A DNA stretch of 64,000 nucleotides from an uncultured Sunxiuqinia sp. (lineage in GTDB: Bacteria; Bacteroidota; Bacteroidia; Bacteroidales; Prolixibacteraceae), in assembly GCF_947495665.1 (NCBI RefSeq), contig NZ_CANLZV010000011.1, positions 1-64,000 on the forward strand, in the 5' to 3' direction. Shown piece by piece: positions 33,378-43,383 of this stretch. The first letter of the stretch is position 1, and each line of letters starts with the position of its first letter. The notes beneath the pieces were generated by a model, which ran no database searches, was not told the origin of the DNA, and saw only the letters and a program-made list of their open reading frames with translations. The translations under genes were made by a program, and so were the position numbers.

Positions 33378-35894
33378 TTACAAATTCTTTTCAGGATACA
33401 GGTCGTTCCATTGCTGTGGCTGCTCTTTCAGTTTCATGTCGAACCAGGACATGATGGTCTGGTGCCACTTCAATCGCTTTTGATAATCAATGATCCAGTG
33501 ATCTTCTCCATCAACCAAAACCATTTCCACATCTTTTCCCAGTAATTTAAGGGCCGCATAATACTGCAAGCTCTCGCCCACCGGCACATTGGTGTCGGCC
33601 GTTCCGTGAAGCAACAAAATGGAATTGTTGAACTTGTCGGCGTTGTAAAGCGGGCTGTTTTCCACAAAAATATCCTTCCGACTCCAAGGGTAGCTGTTTT
33701 TGGCAGCTCCGGCATTGTAGGAATAGCCCCAGTAACCTTCGCCCCAGTAGCTGGTGATGGAGCTTATTCCGGCATGCGAAATAGCCGTTTTAAACAACGA
33801 AGTGCGTGTTTGCAGCAACATCGTGGTAAACCCACCATAGGAAGCGCCAATACAGCCCACATTTTCGCTGTCAGCATCCGGGTGATCCGCCAGAAATTTT
33901 TCAGTTCCTTCAATGATGTCATCAATGGCATCGAAGCCCCAGCCATTCACATGCAGGGCTGAAAAGTCCTGCCCAAATCCGGTGGCACCACTAGGCTGCA
34001 TCACATAAACCAGGTAGCCGGCTGCCGCCCAAATATTTTTCGGATAGCGTCCGCCAAAAGTTCGGCTGGTTGGCGATGTGCCTCCGTAGAAGTTAACAAT
34101 AACCGGATACTTTTTCCCCTTCTCGTAGTTGGGCGGATAGTAAACACGTCCGTAAATGGTTGTTCCATTTTGGTTGGTGAAGTTCCAATCGGTTGTTTTT
34201 CCAAACTGAACATTTGCCAACTGCTTTTCTTTAGGAAAATGAAGCAACTCGCTGGATGCCTTTTTCAAATTCAGTGCGTACAGCTGCTCGGGGGTCGTCT
34301 GGCTGCTTCCGGTAAACACCGCCACCGGCTTTTGATGCGCATAATCAATTGTTCCCAGCACATCTACCGGCAAGTCAATCTTCCGATAGGCTTTCTCCGA
34401 CACGTCATAAGCATACAAAAACTTGTAGCTTTTTTCCACGGCCGAGATATAAATCCGATCATTGCCCGCCCAATGGGCTCCGGCAACAGCCGGGTCAAAC
34501 TCCCGGCTAATTGGATCGACCTCGCCGGACTGTAGGTTGTACAAAAACAGCTGCGAATCGTAGCTGTTTGGAATCCGGCCAGCGCTTACATTTACGCCCA
34601 AATCGCCAAAGCATTCCGGTCCCCCCTGCACCAGTAGGTACTTGCCATCAGGCGAATACTGACACGAGCCACCGTACAATTTATCTTTCCAGATGGTATC
34701 CAGGGCCAGGCTTTCCAAATCCATTTCATACAAGTTTTGCTTGGAAAAGGGCACTTCCGAATAATCCATTTTTCGGGTTGAAAACAGGATTTTTGTTCCG
34801 TCCGGGTGAATATCCTGCAAGCTGGAAGTGAGGTTTCCGGCTGTCAGTGGAACGATTATTCCGGTAGCTACATCAATCTTATTCAGGCTTGAACGGGTGC
34901 GAAAATAAGGCAAGCGATCATCGTTTCCAAAAATTCGTTTGAGGTCGCCAGGCTTATCCGCTTTATGCGAGCGGCTAAAAATGACAAGCTCTTCCGTTTT
35001 AGCCCAACTGTACCCGGAAAAGTATTCTATCTCGCGGGCAATAGATTGTTCTGTTCCATCAAGCAAATCGTAAACAAACAGCTCTGTTTTATCATCAAAA
35101 CGAAGAATATAACTGAGTCGATCAGACACGGGCAACCACTTAAGCTGGGAGATGCCAGCGTTGCGCATAACCAACACATTTTTCTGTTGATCCAGGTCGT
35201 ACACCTCACTCCACGATTTCGATTTTCCACTGCCTTTTACCACTTCCGAGAAATTGATTAAAACATATTTTCCAGAGGGAGAAACCGATGCCGATGAAAC
35301 ATCTTTTCCATCCAGCACATCGTGAATCGTCAGAAAGCGGTCAGCGCTTAAACTCCAGTCCGATTGAGCCTCTGCAAATTCCTCATCTGCTGCAAACTCC
35401 GCGTTCAACTTCAGTGATTCTTCCGGAACAATTACTTTCAGCATCACCGGGTGCTTACCTGCTTCAAGCTTGAGGTCCATTTTATTGTCAGACAGTTTGG
35501 CTTCTTGCTGTGTTTTCTGAAGTTCACCATCCACATATATTTCAGCCACCGCATTCAGACTAATCGTTAATGCCCCTTTTGTCCAGCGATCAACCGACAA
35601 ATAGCCCGAAAGCAACAGCAACTCACCAGCTGTAGCCGGCTGAATTAAGCTATCCTCGCTAACGGCAACTGTTTCCCATTGGTAATCGGTATGATCAAAA
35701 GATAGTTGAAGCTGCTTGAGCAAATTACTTTTTTCAAACTTATTGCCATCCACATTGGGGACATCGGCAAAAGCAGGCAAATGCGCTTGTTCAACACGTG
35801 TCAGTTCCCAGCTTTTCAATGCAAGCTTGTTCTGTCCGTACACCGAATGGACAAGCATCATTACAATCACTAAAAATCCAAATTGTTTCATCAT
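33378..35894 (-). CDS. S9 family (prolyl oligopeptidase-like) serine peptidase
   Basis: 838 residues with a signal peptide (FLVIVMMLVHSVYGQ). A galactose-binding-like N-terminal region is followed by a WD40/PD40-type beta-propeller (SPSGKYVLINFS, QDIHPDGTKILFST, YSPDGKYLLVQGG) and a C-terminal alpha/beta-hydrolase. The catalytic triad is visible: Ser near residue 684 in GCIGASYGGFTT, Asp in LLHGTADTNVPVG and His in DGEDHWII. It is a periplasmic exo- or oligopeptidase for proline- or alanine-type peptides, fitting peptide scavenging. It forms a separate transcript next to gdhA. Confidence 0.93.
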   Translation of the reverse strand: MMKQFGFLVIVMMLVHSVYGQNKLALKSWELTRVEQAHLPAFADVPNVDGNKFEKSNLLKQLQLSFDHTDYQWETVAVSEDSLIQPATAGELLLLSGYLSVDRWTKGALTISLNAVAEIYVDGELQKTQQEAKLSDNKMDLKLEAGKHPVMLKVIVPEESLKLNAEFAADEEFAEAQSDWSLSADRFLTIHDVLDGKDVSSASVSPSGKYVLINFSEVVKGSGKSKSWSEVYDLDQQKNVLVMRNAGISQLKWLPVSDRLSYILRFDDKTELFVYDLLDGTEQSIAREIEYFSGYSWAKTEELVIFSRSHKADKPGDLKRIFGNDDRLPYFRTRSSLNKIDVATGIIVPLTAGNLTSSLQDIHPDGTKILFSTRKMDYSEVPFSKQNLYEMDLESLALDTIWKDKLYGGSCQYSPDGKYLLVQGGPECFGDLGVNVSAGRIPNSYDSQLFLYNLQSGEVDPISREFDPAVAGAHWAGNDRIYISAVEKSYKFLYAYDVSEKAYRKIDLPVDVLGTIDYAHQKPVAVFTGSSQTTPEQLYALNLKKASSELLHFPKEKQLANVQFGKTTDWNFTNQNGTTIYGRVYYPPNYEKGKKYPVIVNFYGGTSPTSRTFGGRYPKNIWAAAGYLVYVMQPSGATGFGQDFSALHVNGWGFDAIDDIIEGTEKFLADHPDADSENVGCIGASYGGFTTMLLQTRTSLFKTAISHAGISSITSYWGEGYWGYSYNAGAAKNSYPWSRKDIFVENSPLYNADKFNNSILLLHGTADTNVPVGESLQYYAALKLLGKDVEMVLVDGEDHWIIDYQKRLKWHQTIMSWFDMKLKEQPQQWNDLYPEKNL

Positions 35895-36043
35895 TTGTTG
35901 GTTATTGGTATTGACCGGTTATTCCGGCAGTTGTTAACTCTGCTGCCAAAAATAGCGACTCCCATGCAGAAAAAGGCTGATTTTTATGCAAATTACGTTT
36001 TTCGCCCCGCCAATCCGCCTTTCCTGCTCACTTCCGATTTCTG

Positions 36044-36112
36044 CAAAAAAAGATAACCGCACAATCCAAGCCCCTGATGTTAAACCAGTCAAGCTGAACT
36101 GCACGGTTATCT
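36044..36112 (-). terminator. Long-looped terminator of gdhA
   Basis: Arms AGATAACCGTGCA and TGTGCGGTTATCT on the minus strand pair over 13 bp with two G-U pairs, enclosing about 35 bases, and are followed by TTTTTTT (36051-36044). Confidence 0.6.
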
Positions 36113-36174
36113 GAATTATTTTTCCGGCTCATAAAGCGCTGCTTCAGGCAAAGCTTTCCGGAAAAAGTAAGTTC

Positions 36175-37539
<1,365 letters not shown>

Positions 37540-37621
37540 TTAAGTTTTCTTGCAATATCTCGAAGGCATTGCGCTTAGATTATTTGTAGCAGTTTGACAG
37601 CGTACAGCGAAATGCCTGCTA

Positions 37622-37650
37622 CAAAAGTAACACAGGAAGGATTATTCAAA
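37622..37650 (-). promoter_or_regulatory. Putative gdhA promoter
   Basis: On the minus strand TTTG (37650-37647), 17 bp, TACTTTTG (37629-37622). Both boxes are perfect; the spacer is two short of the usual 19. The leader of about 90 bases shows no riboswitch fold that I recognise. Confidence 0.5.
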
Positions 37651-37722
37651 GAATTTTGAATTCAGATTAGGTATTTTACCTAAAGCCCTGTTCAAGCTCC
37701 TGTTTTTCAGCAAGAGTTTGGC

Positions 37723-38373
37723 TTAAATTTCGATGATGTTGTTCTTGATGGAGAATTTGACCAGCTCAACGGTGCTTTTAAGCTGTAGCTTTTGCATGAT
37801 GTGGTTTTTGTGCGCATCAACCGTCCGCACGCTAATGCATAGTTCATCGGCAATCTCCTGGTTGGAGTAACTTCGCCCCCAAAGTTTCAGGACTTCAATT
37901 TGACGTTCACTCAGGCTGTTTAGGCCTTCGGTCTTCTCCTCGGGTGCCTCCAACTTGTCGATGTACTGATTGAGCACCATTTGATTGATGGAGCGGTTGA
38001 AATAATCAAAGCCATTGCGTAAAGTGCGAATGGCTTCAATAAGTTCCTTTTGCGAAGCATCACGTCCCAAAATGCCTTTGGCTTTCGATTTGACAATTTT
38101 CACAATCATATCCTCACTGTTGTCAAAAGCCAAAATCAGCAGCCTGGCTTTTGGGTTCAACAAGGACAGACGGACAATCAGGTTCATGGTACGAACGCTG
38201 GTATCGTGAATGGTTAACACCAAAATATTCAAACTTTTATTTTGCACCAGGTTCATCAATTGTTCCTTACCGTCGGCACAAAACAAAACATCAAAATCAT
38301 CCACCTGCTCCAATAGCAGCTTCAACCCCTGCCCCATCAGATGATGCTCATCGTAAATTCCTATGTTAATCAT
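37723..38373 (-). CDS. LuxR/NarL-type regulator with degenerate receiver domain
   Basis: 216 residues. The C-terminal LuxR helix-turn-helix is intact (LSERQIEVLKLWGRSYSNQEIADELCISVRTVDAHKNHIMQKL). The receiver fold is recognisable at 1-120, with acidic Asp8/Glu9 (IYDEHH), but the phospho-acceptor position carries Thr54 (LVLTIHD), the conserved Thr/Ser position reads Ala82 and the conserved Lys position is Arg104 (ILGRDAS). It is therefore unlikely to be switched by phosphorylation. Its start codon overlaps the stop of the large sensor protein by four bases (ATGA), so the two are translationally coupled and probably work together. Confidence 0.9.
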   Translation of the reverse strand: MINIGIYDEHHLMGQGLKLLLEQVDDFDVLFCADGKEQLMNLVQNKSLNILVLTIHDTSVRTMNLIVRLSLLNPKARLLILAFDNSEDMIVKIVKSKAKGILGRDASQKELIEAIRTLRNGFDYFNRSINQMVLNQYIDKLEAPEEKTEGLNSLSERQIEVLKLWGRSYSNQEIADELCISVRTVDAHKNHIMQKLQLKSTVELVKFSIKNNIIEI

Positions 38374-41300
38374 GTTTTAATAATCGCTGCTGTTTTTGTT
38401 TTTCCATTCATAATAACCCGCAACGGGCTGCTAAAACGTACATGTTTAAAATAAGTTGATTCTGCAATCAACTGTTGCTTTTGAAGCTCATCCCACCGAA
38501 TAATGTCGGTAGATGAATTGTGAATGACCGAGAAGTACCCGATGTTCATCGAGGTGACATTGTGGAAGAAATGTGAACCCAGCGAAGAGTCAAGCGGGAA
38601 GTTCTCAAGACTGGTTTCCACAATCACTTTGGCATTGGAGATTTGTGCCCAGTTAACCGGAATTCCCAGAAACTGATCGCGCGTGCCCCACCTTCCGGGA
38701 CCAATCAGAATATACTTCCGTTTCTCCTTCACCATTTGGTTATTCAGTGCTTCAATTTCAGCAGCCATTTCCACTGTTTTCAACTTGCTGAACTTTTCAG
38801 GCGACACAAAAATCACATCTGTAATTTTATTGATTTCGCCATTTCCTAAGCTCATGCCCGAACGCAAAAGCATTTTCTCCGGTTCAACAGCGTTGAAATC
38901 GAAGTTATGCGATTCGATACTGGCCAGCAACGGTTTAATTTGCAACAGGTAAAAGGTTGGTCGCCCATGTTTTCCGGGAGTCAGATCAACAGCATATTCA
39001 ATCTCAACCGGCGAACCAAAGGCTTCTTCCACCGCATGCAAAATAGCATCAATTGTTTTGGCCAGCGGAATGTACTCGTACTGCAGAATATTGGCAAAGT
39101 TGACCACACGCGGGCCATAAGTATCCAGCCCCGGCTCAACCGTATCGTTATCCGCATTGTAAACCGACACACAATGTTTCAGGGTGCCGTGTTTTTCAGC
39201 TTCTTCAATGTCAAGCAGGTCCAGCGCAGCCAATTCGCCTCTATTCAGCAAATCAAGATCCAGGTTCGAACAATTCAATGCATAAAACTTCACCTGCGTG
39301 CTATTCAGCAAATCTTTAATGCTGTAGACCGACACCTTGGGGTAAACCGGTGAAAAGCGGTACGATTTCCAGCCATTAACCACGTAAGTTCCCAGACCAA
39401 TAGCCGCTACGGCAAAGCCTTCTTCAGGCTTCATGTCGGCCACCGGGTAATAGTTGAAAGACTGGGCTACACCACTGATATGAGGATAGTAGTGATCACC
39501 ATGGAAATCGCCAACAACTTCCTGCAGCACAATAGCCATCTGCTCGTCTTCCACCCGGTGCTGAATGGCCTCAAAGTAAGTTCGGGCTCCATCCGAATAA
39601 ATCGACGCATAAACCATTTTGATGGCGTTGGCCAAATGCTCGGCCACCTTGCGCTTATTTTGCTTGCTATTCGGAATAATGTAAGTATCAAATACTCCGG
39701 AGAAAGGATGAGTAATCGAATCTTCAGAGGTACTGCTGGAGCGAACAGCTACCGGTTTATCAATTTGGTTGACATAGATTTTCAACTTACGCATCAGCGA
39801 GCTCGACAGGTTTGCCTCATAAAAGTGCTTTCGCAACTCTTCGTAGCTGATGTCAGGGTCTGAAATGACTGACCTCAGGTTGTTCCGACTAATAAAATTC
39901 TGAAACTCGGTCGTTCCGATAATTACGGTAATGGGTGTGGAAATATTGATTTGCGAAGCCAAAGCAGAGAAATCGTAATTGTAAATCAACACATTGATAA
40001 AGGCCAGACCACGTCCTTTCCCTCCAAGCGACCCACTGCAAAACGAAACAATGTTGCGTTCATCAAGCGTGGCCGTCTCATCAAATCCCATGATGCGGCC
40101 TTTCTTTTTCTCTTCCTTGTAGCGGGTAATGGTTTCCAGGAAAAACTTACGCGATTCATCGATGTGTTCCATGGAATTCACCGGAACCGGGTTCAGGGTT
40201 TTCGCCAGCTGAATTTCACCACGAGCCATCAGCCACAGCGAAAAGTTATTCTCCAAGGCATGTAAGTAGAAGGACTCATCCGGGATTTTCTGAAGCATGG
40301 TTTCAAACTCGCGCAGTGAGCGGGCAACAGCAATCTTTTCGTCTTTTGCATTGAGAAAAACAAAATTGCCAAACCCCAGGTAATTTTTCAAAAAGTGCTT
40401 CAAGTCCTGCAATAAGGTTTCGGAGTTTTTATCCAGGAAACTCACATCCAACTTTTTCGCATACCTTCGGTTACTCACTTCCGACGATTGTAAAATAACC
40501 GGAAGCTTGTGAATGTTGGACTTGGCATATTGAATGAAGTCAACTCCGGCTTTTTTATCAATTTTTCCGCCGCGTTCAAACTCCATGTCACTAATCACGC
40601 ACAGAATAAAGTCTTTGTACTTATTGAAAATCGCGGTGGCTTCTTCGTAATTCTTAGCCAACAAGACTTTGGGTCGCGAACGCATACGTCCGATTTTGTC
40701 CAGCTCATTTTTCTCCACTTCAGGCAGAATTTGCTGTACCTGATCAAAAATAATGGAGTATAAAAATTGTAAGTATTTCGAATAGTAAAGTGGTGAGTCT
40801 TCAATGACCAGGATCACGCGAACCAAGCCCACGCGGGTATCATTTTCCACATTCACCCGGTCCTCAATCGATTTAACAATGGCAAACAAGATGAGCGAAT
40901 CGCCATTCCACACAAACAGCTGATCGACCGATCCAATGGTGGGAAGCAGCTTTTCAAAATAATTCAGATCACTTTTTTTATTCACCAACAGGTAAATCGG
41001 TATTGTTTTATGCTGTTCGCGAATCTGTTCGCTCAGTTCAATGGGTGCTTTCCGGTCAAGACCGGCCATCAGAATCACCAAATCAAAATTGGTGGTTTCC
41101 AGTAATTCAAGCGCTTCTTCGGCCGAAGAAACCCCAGTAATGCGGGGAAGCGAAAAAAGGCTGTACTGATAAATTTCGCCCAGGAACTTCTCAAAAAAGG
41201 AGTCCTCACTTTCCAGCATAAAGGCATCATACAAGGTAGACACAAACAGAATGTGCTTCACCTTGTACTTCATCATATCCAGATACACATACTTCTCGAG

Positions 41301-42989
41301 CGACTGTTGGTTGAAGTACAGCTGAAGCGGTTTCTTATTGCGCACCAACGATTTCCGGAATTCCTCGGACCGGTGCGGATTGGTAATCACCACGCCCTTA
41401 CTGCTGATTATCTCAAATCCTTTGTAACTATTCAGGTAGCCATTTACCATCTGGCAAATGTTTCGAATCAGGTTTCGTTCTTCACGTAAAAAAGGGCCTT
41501 CATCAGCCTCAGGAAAGGCTTTCAGATAAAAAATTTCAATACTTCCCTTTTTGTTATCAACGGTTTGCAGTTGATCCATCTGTACCCAAGGAGTTTCTTC
41601 AAAGTTTGGGCTGATGTATTCGTCGCGCTCAAACCGGATCCGGCAAGCCGCGTATTTGGGATACTGCCACGACTGGGGTAAAATATTGCAAATGCGCTGC
41701 AGCGTTTCATAAACACTGTTGCTTTCTTCAAAAATCTTCGAGGTCTGGTTAATGGCATGAAGCTCTTTTAACCGTTCGGTATTTGTTTGCTGTAACCGGT
41801 TGAGCATATTTTTCACGGCTCTTCCCGCAATCAATTCTGCCAGGTTGTTCAGTAATTCGCGTTCTTCCTTTAAAAACGGGCCTTCATCCAAATCCGGAAA
41901 CTTTTGGGTGTAAAAAACCTCAATGCTTCCCTTTTTACTCGTGTCGGTCTGAAAAAACTGCTTGATTTTCCAGGGAGTTTCCTTGAACCCCAGACTTTCA
42001 TAGCTTTTCCCTCTGTATTCAATTCGAACTACAGTCGATTCAGGATACTGAAACGAAGCCGGTAACAAGGCACAAATTTCAGACAAACTATCCTCCAACT
42101 TACGGTTTCGTTTCAAAATTTCAGCCGTTTTGTTGATGCCCTTCAATTCCTTCAACCGTTCCCGGTTTTCAACCAGCAGCGCAGCTAAGGCATATTTGCT
42201 AATCGCCCCCGAAACCAAGGAACTTAAGCTTTTCAAGAAGCGTTCTTCTTCGGGAAGAAAAGGATTCCCTTCGGTCCTCGCCAATTTCCGAACATAGAAC
42301 AACTCAATCGTGCCTTGTTTGTTGTTCGGTGTTTCAAACGCCTGACTGATGCTCCACTGGCTATCTTTAAACCGGGGGCTCGTATACACCTGATCCGCAT
42401 AAATAATTCGGGCCCGCGCATATTGGGGGTGCTGACACGCGCTGGGGAGATATTCGCAAAGCGCCAACAGCGCGGTGCCCAGCGAATTGCTATTGGCTAA
42501 AATCTCCGTAGCCTTATCAATCCCGCTCAGTTCCTTTTGTCGTTCGTTGTGAAGGCGATTCAGCTCCTCAAGCCGAATATTGGCAATGGCCCCTCCAATG
42601 ATTGTGCGCCAGTAGGGCAATTGTTCCTTTACAGCCAGGTACGCATCAAAATTCTCCGATTGAATTAAGTCCGTATTGAAAAAAATCTCAATGATCCCCT
42701 CCGGCAATTCCGAGGTTTCAATCAAACTGCGCAGCACCATGGTGGAATGCTTAAACCCCCGACTAAGGTATTCCTGATTGTCATAGGTGATGGAAACCGA
42801 AATTACCTCCGGCGACGCTCCTTTGACAATCTCATTGGCCATGCTTTTCAATAAGGAAGACAGCTTTGACTTTTGCTCAATCTGCTTCACAATAGCCTGA
42901 CCAATTGCACTCAAACGCAACTTCTGTTCAAGACTTAATCGGGCATGCTGCTCATTCGTTTGCTTCTCGCCTTTGGATTCTCTATTCAT
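38370..42989 (-). CDS. Multidomain sensor with receiver and PEP/pyruvate-binding domains
   Basis: 1539 residues, no signal or membrane helix. Four tandem sensor-type modules come first: a diverged one at about 20-145 and three clear ones at about 151-270, 277-398 and 404-520, each with a pattern ERxKEL-x-IN-K/QT, LP-x-x-x-QYP, a Trp or aromatic strand, KKGSIE-x-FY and GPFLxEER. Next a receiver-like domain without acceptor Asp (about 577-710), then a receiver with all key residues (Glu730/Asp731, Asp801, Ser835/836, Lys854; about 721-870). From about 985 to 1390 is a PEP/pyruvate-dikinase N-terminal (ATP-grasp) domain with SLGGKGRGLAFIN and AVRSSSTSEDS. The phosphohistidine swivel domain of true PEP synthases is absent. 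It overlaps the regulator gene downstream. The function is not known. Confidence 0.88.
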   Translation of the reverse strand: MNRESKGEKQTNEQHARLSLEQKLRLSAIGQAIVKQIEQKSKLSSLLKSMANEIVKGASPEVISVSITYDNQEYLSRGFKHSTMVLRSLIETSELPEGIIEIFFNTDLIQSENFDAYLAVKEQLPYWRTIIGGAIANIRLEELNRLHNERQKELSGIDKATEILANSNSLGTALLALCEYLPSACQHPQYARARIIYADQVYTSPRFKDSQWSISQAFETPNNKQGTIELFYVRKLARTEGNPFLPEEERFLKSLSSLVSGAISKYALAALLVENRERLKELKGINKTAEILKRNRKLEDSLSEICALLPASFQYPESTVVRIEYRGKSYESLGFKETPWKIKQFFQTDTSKKGSIEVFYTQKFPDLDEGPFLKEERELLNNLAELIAGRAVKNMLNRLQQTNTERLKELHAINQTSKIFEESNSVYETLQRICNILPQSWQYPKYAACRIRFERDEYISPNFEETPWVQMDQLQTVDNKKGSIEIFYLKAFPEADEGPFLREERNLIRNICQMVNGYLNSYKGFEIISSKGVVITNPHRSEEFRKSLVRNKKPLQLYFNQQSLEKYVYLDMMKYKVKHILFVSTLYDAFMLESEDSFFEKFLGEIYQYSLFSLPRITGVSSAEEALELLETTNFDLVILMAGLDRKAPIELSEQIREQHKTIPIYLLVNKKSDLNYFEKLLPTIGSVDQLFVWNGDSLILFAIVKSIEDRVNVENDTRVGLVRVILVIEDSPLYYSKYLQFLYSIIFDQVQQILPEVEKNELDKIGRMRSRPKVLLAKNYEEATAIFNKYKDFILCVISDMEFERGGKIDKKAGVDFIQYAKSNIHKLPVILQSSEVSNRRYAKKLDVSFLDKNSETLLQDLKHFLKNYLGFGNFVFLNAKDEKIAVARSLREFETMLQKIPDESFYLHALENNFSLWLMARGEIQLAKTLNPVPVNSMEHIDESRKFFLETITRYKEEKKKGRIMGFDETATLDERNIVSFCSGSLGGKGRGLAFINVLIYNYDFSALASQINISTPITVIIGTTEFQNFISRNNLRSVISDPDISYEELRKHFYEANLSSSLMRKLKIYVNQIDKPVAVRSSSTSEDSITHPFSGVFDTYIIPNSKQNKRKVAEHLANAIKMVYASIYSDGARTYFEAIQHRVEDEQMAIVLQEVVGDFHGDHYYPHISGVAQSFNYYPVADMKPEEGFAVAAIGLGTYVVNGWKSYRFSPVYPKVSVYSIKDLLNSTQVKFYALNCSNLDLDLLNRGELAALDLLDIEEAEKHGTLKHCVSVYNADNDTVEPGLDTYGPRVVNFANILQYEYIPLAKTIDAILHAVEEAFGSPVEIEYAVDLTPGKHGRPTFYLLQIKPLLASIESHNFDFNAVEPEKMLLRSGMSLGNGEINKITDVIFVSPEKFSKLKTVEMAAEIEALNNQMVKEKRKYILIGPGRWGTRDQFLGIPVNWAQISNAKVIVETSLENFPLDSSLGSHFFHNVTSMNIGYFSVIHNSSTDIIRWDELQKQQLIAESTYFKHVRFSSPLRVIMNGKTKTAAIIKT

Positions 42990-43067
42990 AACTGGCCGGT
43001 ATCTGGGTCAACTTTAAAGTTAAAATTAAACGCTTGACAATCGCTTTTTAATGCTTTTGCAAGAATA

Positions 43068-43075
43068 CAAATATA
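43068..43075 (-). promoter_or_regulatory. Putative -7 box of the PEP/pyruvate-binding sensor gene
   Basis: TATATTTG on the minus strand, a perfect TAnnTTTG, about 79 bp before the ATG at 42989. No TTTG lies at the right distance; TTTC at 43104-43101 is too far (25 bp). Confidence 0.4.
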
Positions 43076-43351
43076 AGTAACCATCGGCGATTGTCTACCC
43101 GAAACCGATTCTGTTTATGTTTTCTTGCCCGGTTTGAGCATAAAAAAAGAAGCTGTAGAAGCGTCGGGGCTTTCCAGCTTACCTATTCTTAAAAACGCCA
43201 GCAAGTACAAGCGTCTAAAATTCTCAGGCAAACTCAGGGTCAAAACCTAGCCGTGACAAACCAAAATCAAGCACTATATTGACACTGTGTTAATTTCGTT
43301 TTAAATGAGGATATATAATTGCTTTTCATGTTATTCAGCATAAAAAATACG
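43076..43351. other. Divergent intergenic region between sensor and hydrogenase genes
   Basis: The whole gap is 42990-43383. Apart from the two -7 boxes I see no convincing operator. It is AT-rich near the hydrogenase end, and no Rex- or Fnr-type palindrome stood out by eye. Confidence 0.4.
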
Positions 43352-43359
43352 TACATTTG
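43352..43359 (+). promoter_or_regulatory. Putative -7 box of the [FeFe] hydrogenase gene
   Basis: TACATTTG matches the consensus and would start transcription near 43366, so translation should begin at the ATG at 43384 and not at the upstream TTG at 43357. Confidence 0.45.
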
Positions 43360-43383
43360 CCGCCAGAAAAAACAAGGCAACAA

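Noticed and set aside
30262-36095. Shared motif AACCAGTCAAGC near 30265 and 36083 as a dispersed repeat
   Set aside because: Only two copies of about 12 bases in different contexts, with no flanking similarity; chance is a sufficient explanation.
38370-42989. PEP synthase or pyruvate phosphate dikinase
   Set aside because: Only the N-terminal ATP-grasp-type domain is present. The phosphohistidine domain and the C-terminal PEP-utilising barrel are both missing.
42990-43383. Redox operator (Rex or Fnr type) in front of the hydrogenase
   Set aside because: AT-rich stretches such as GTGTTAATTTCG were examined but do not form a proper palindrome for either regulator.
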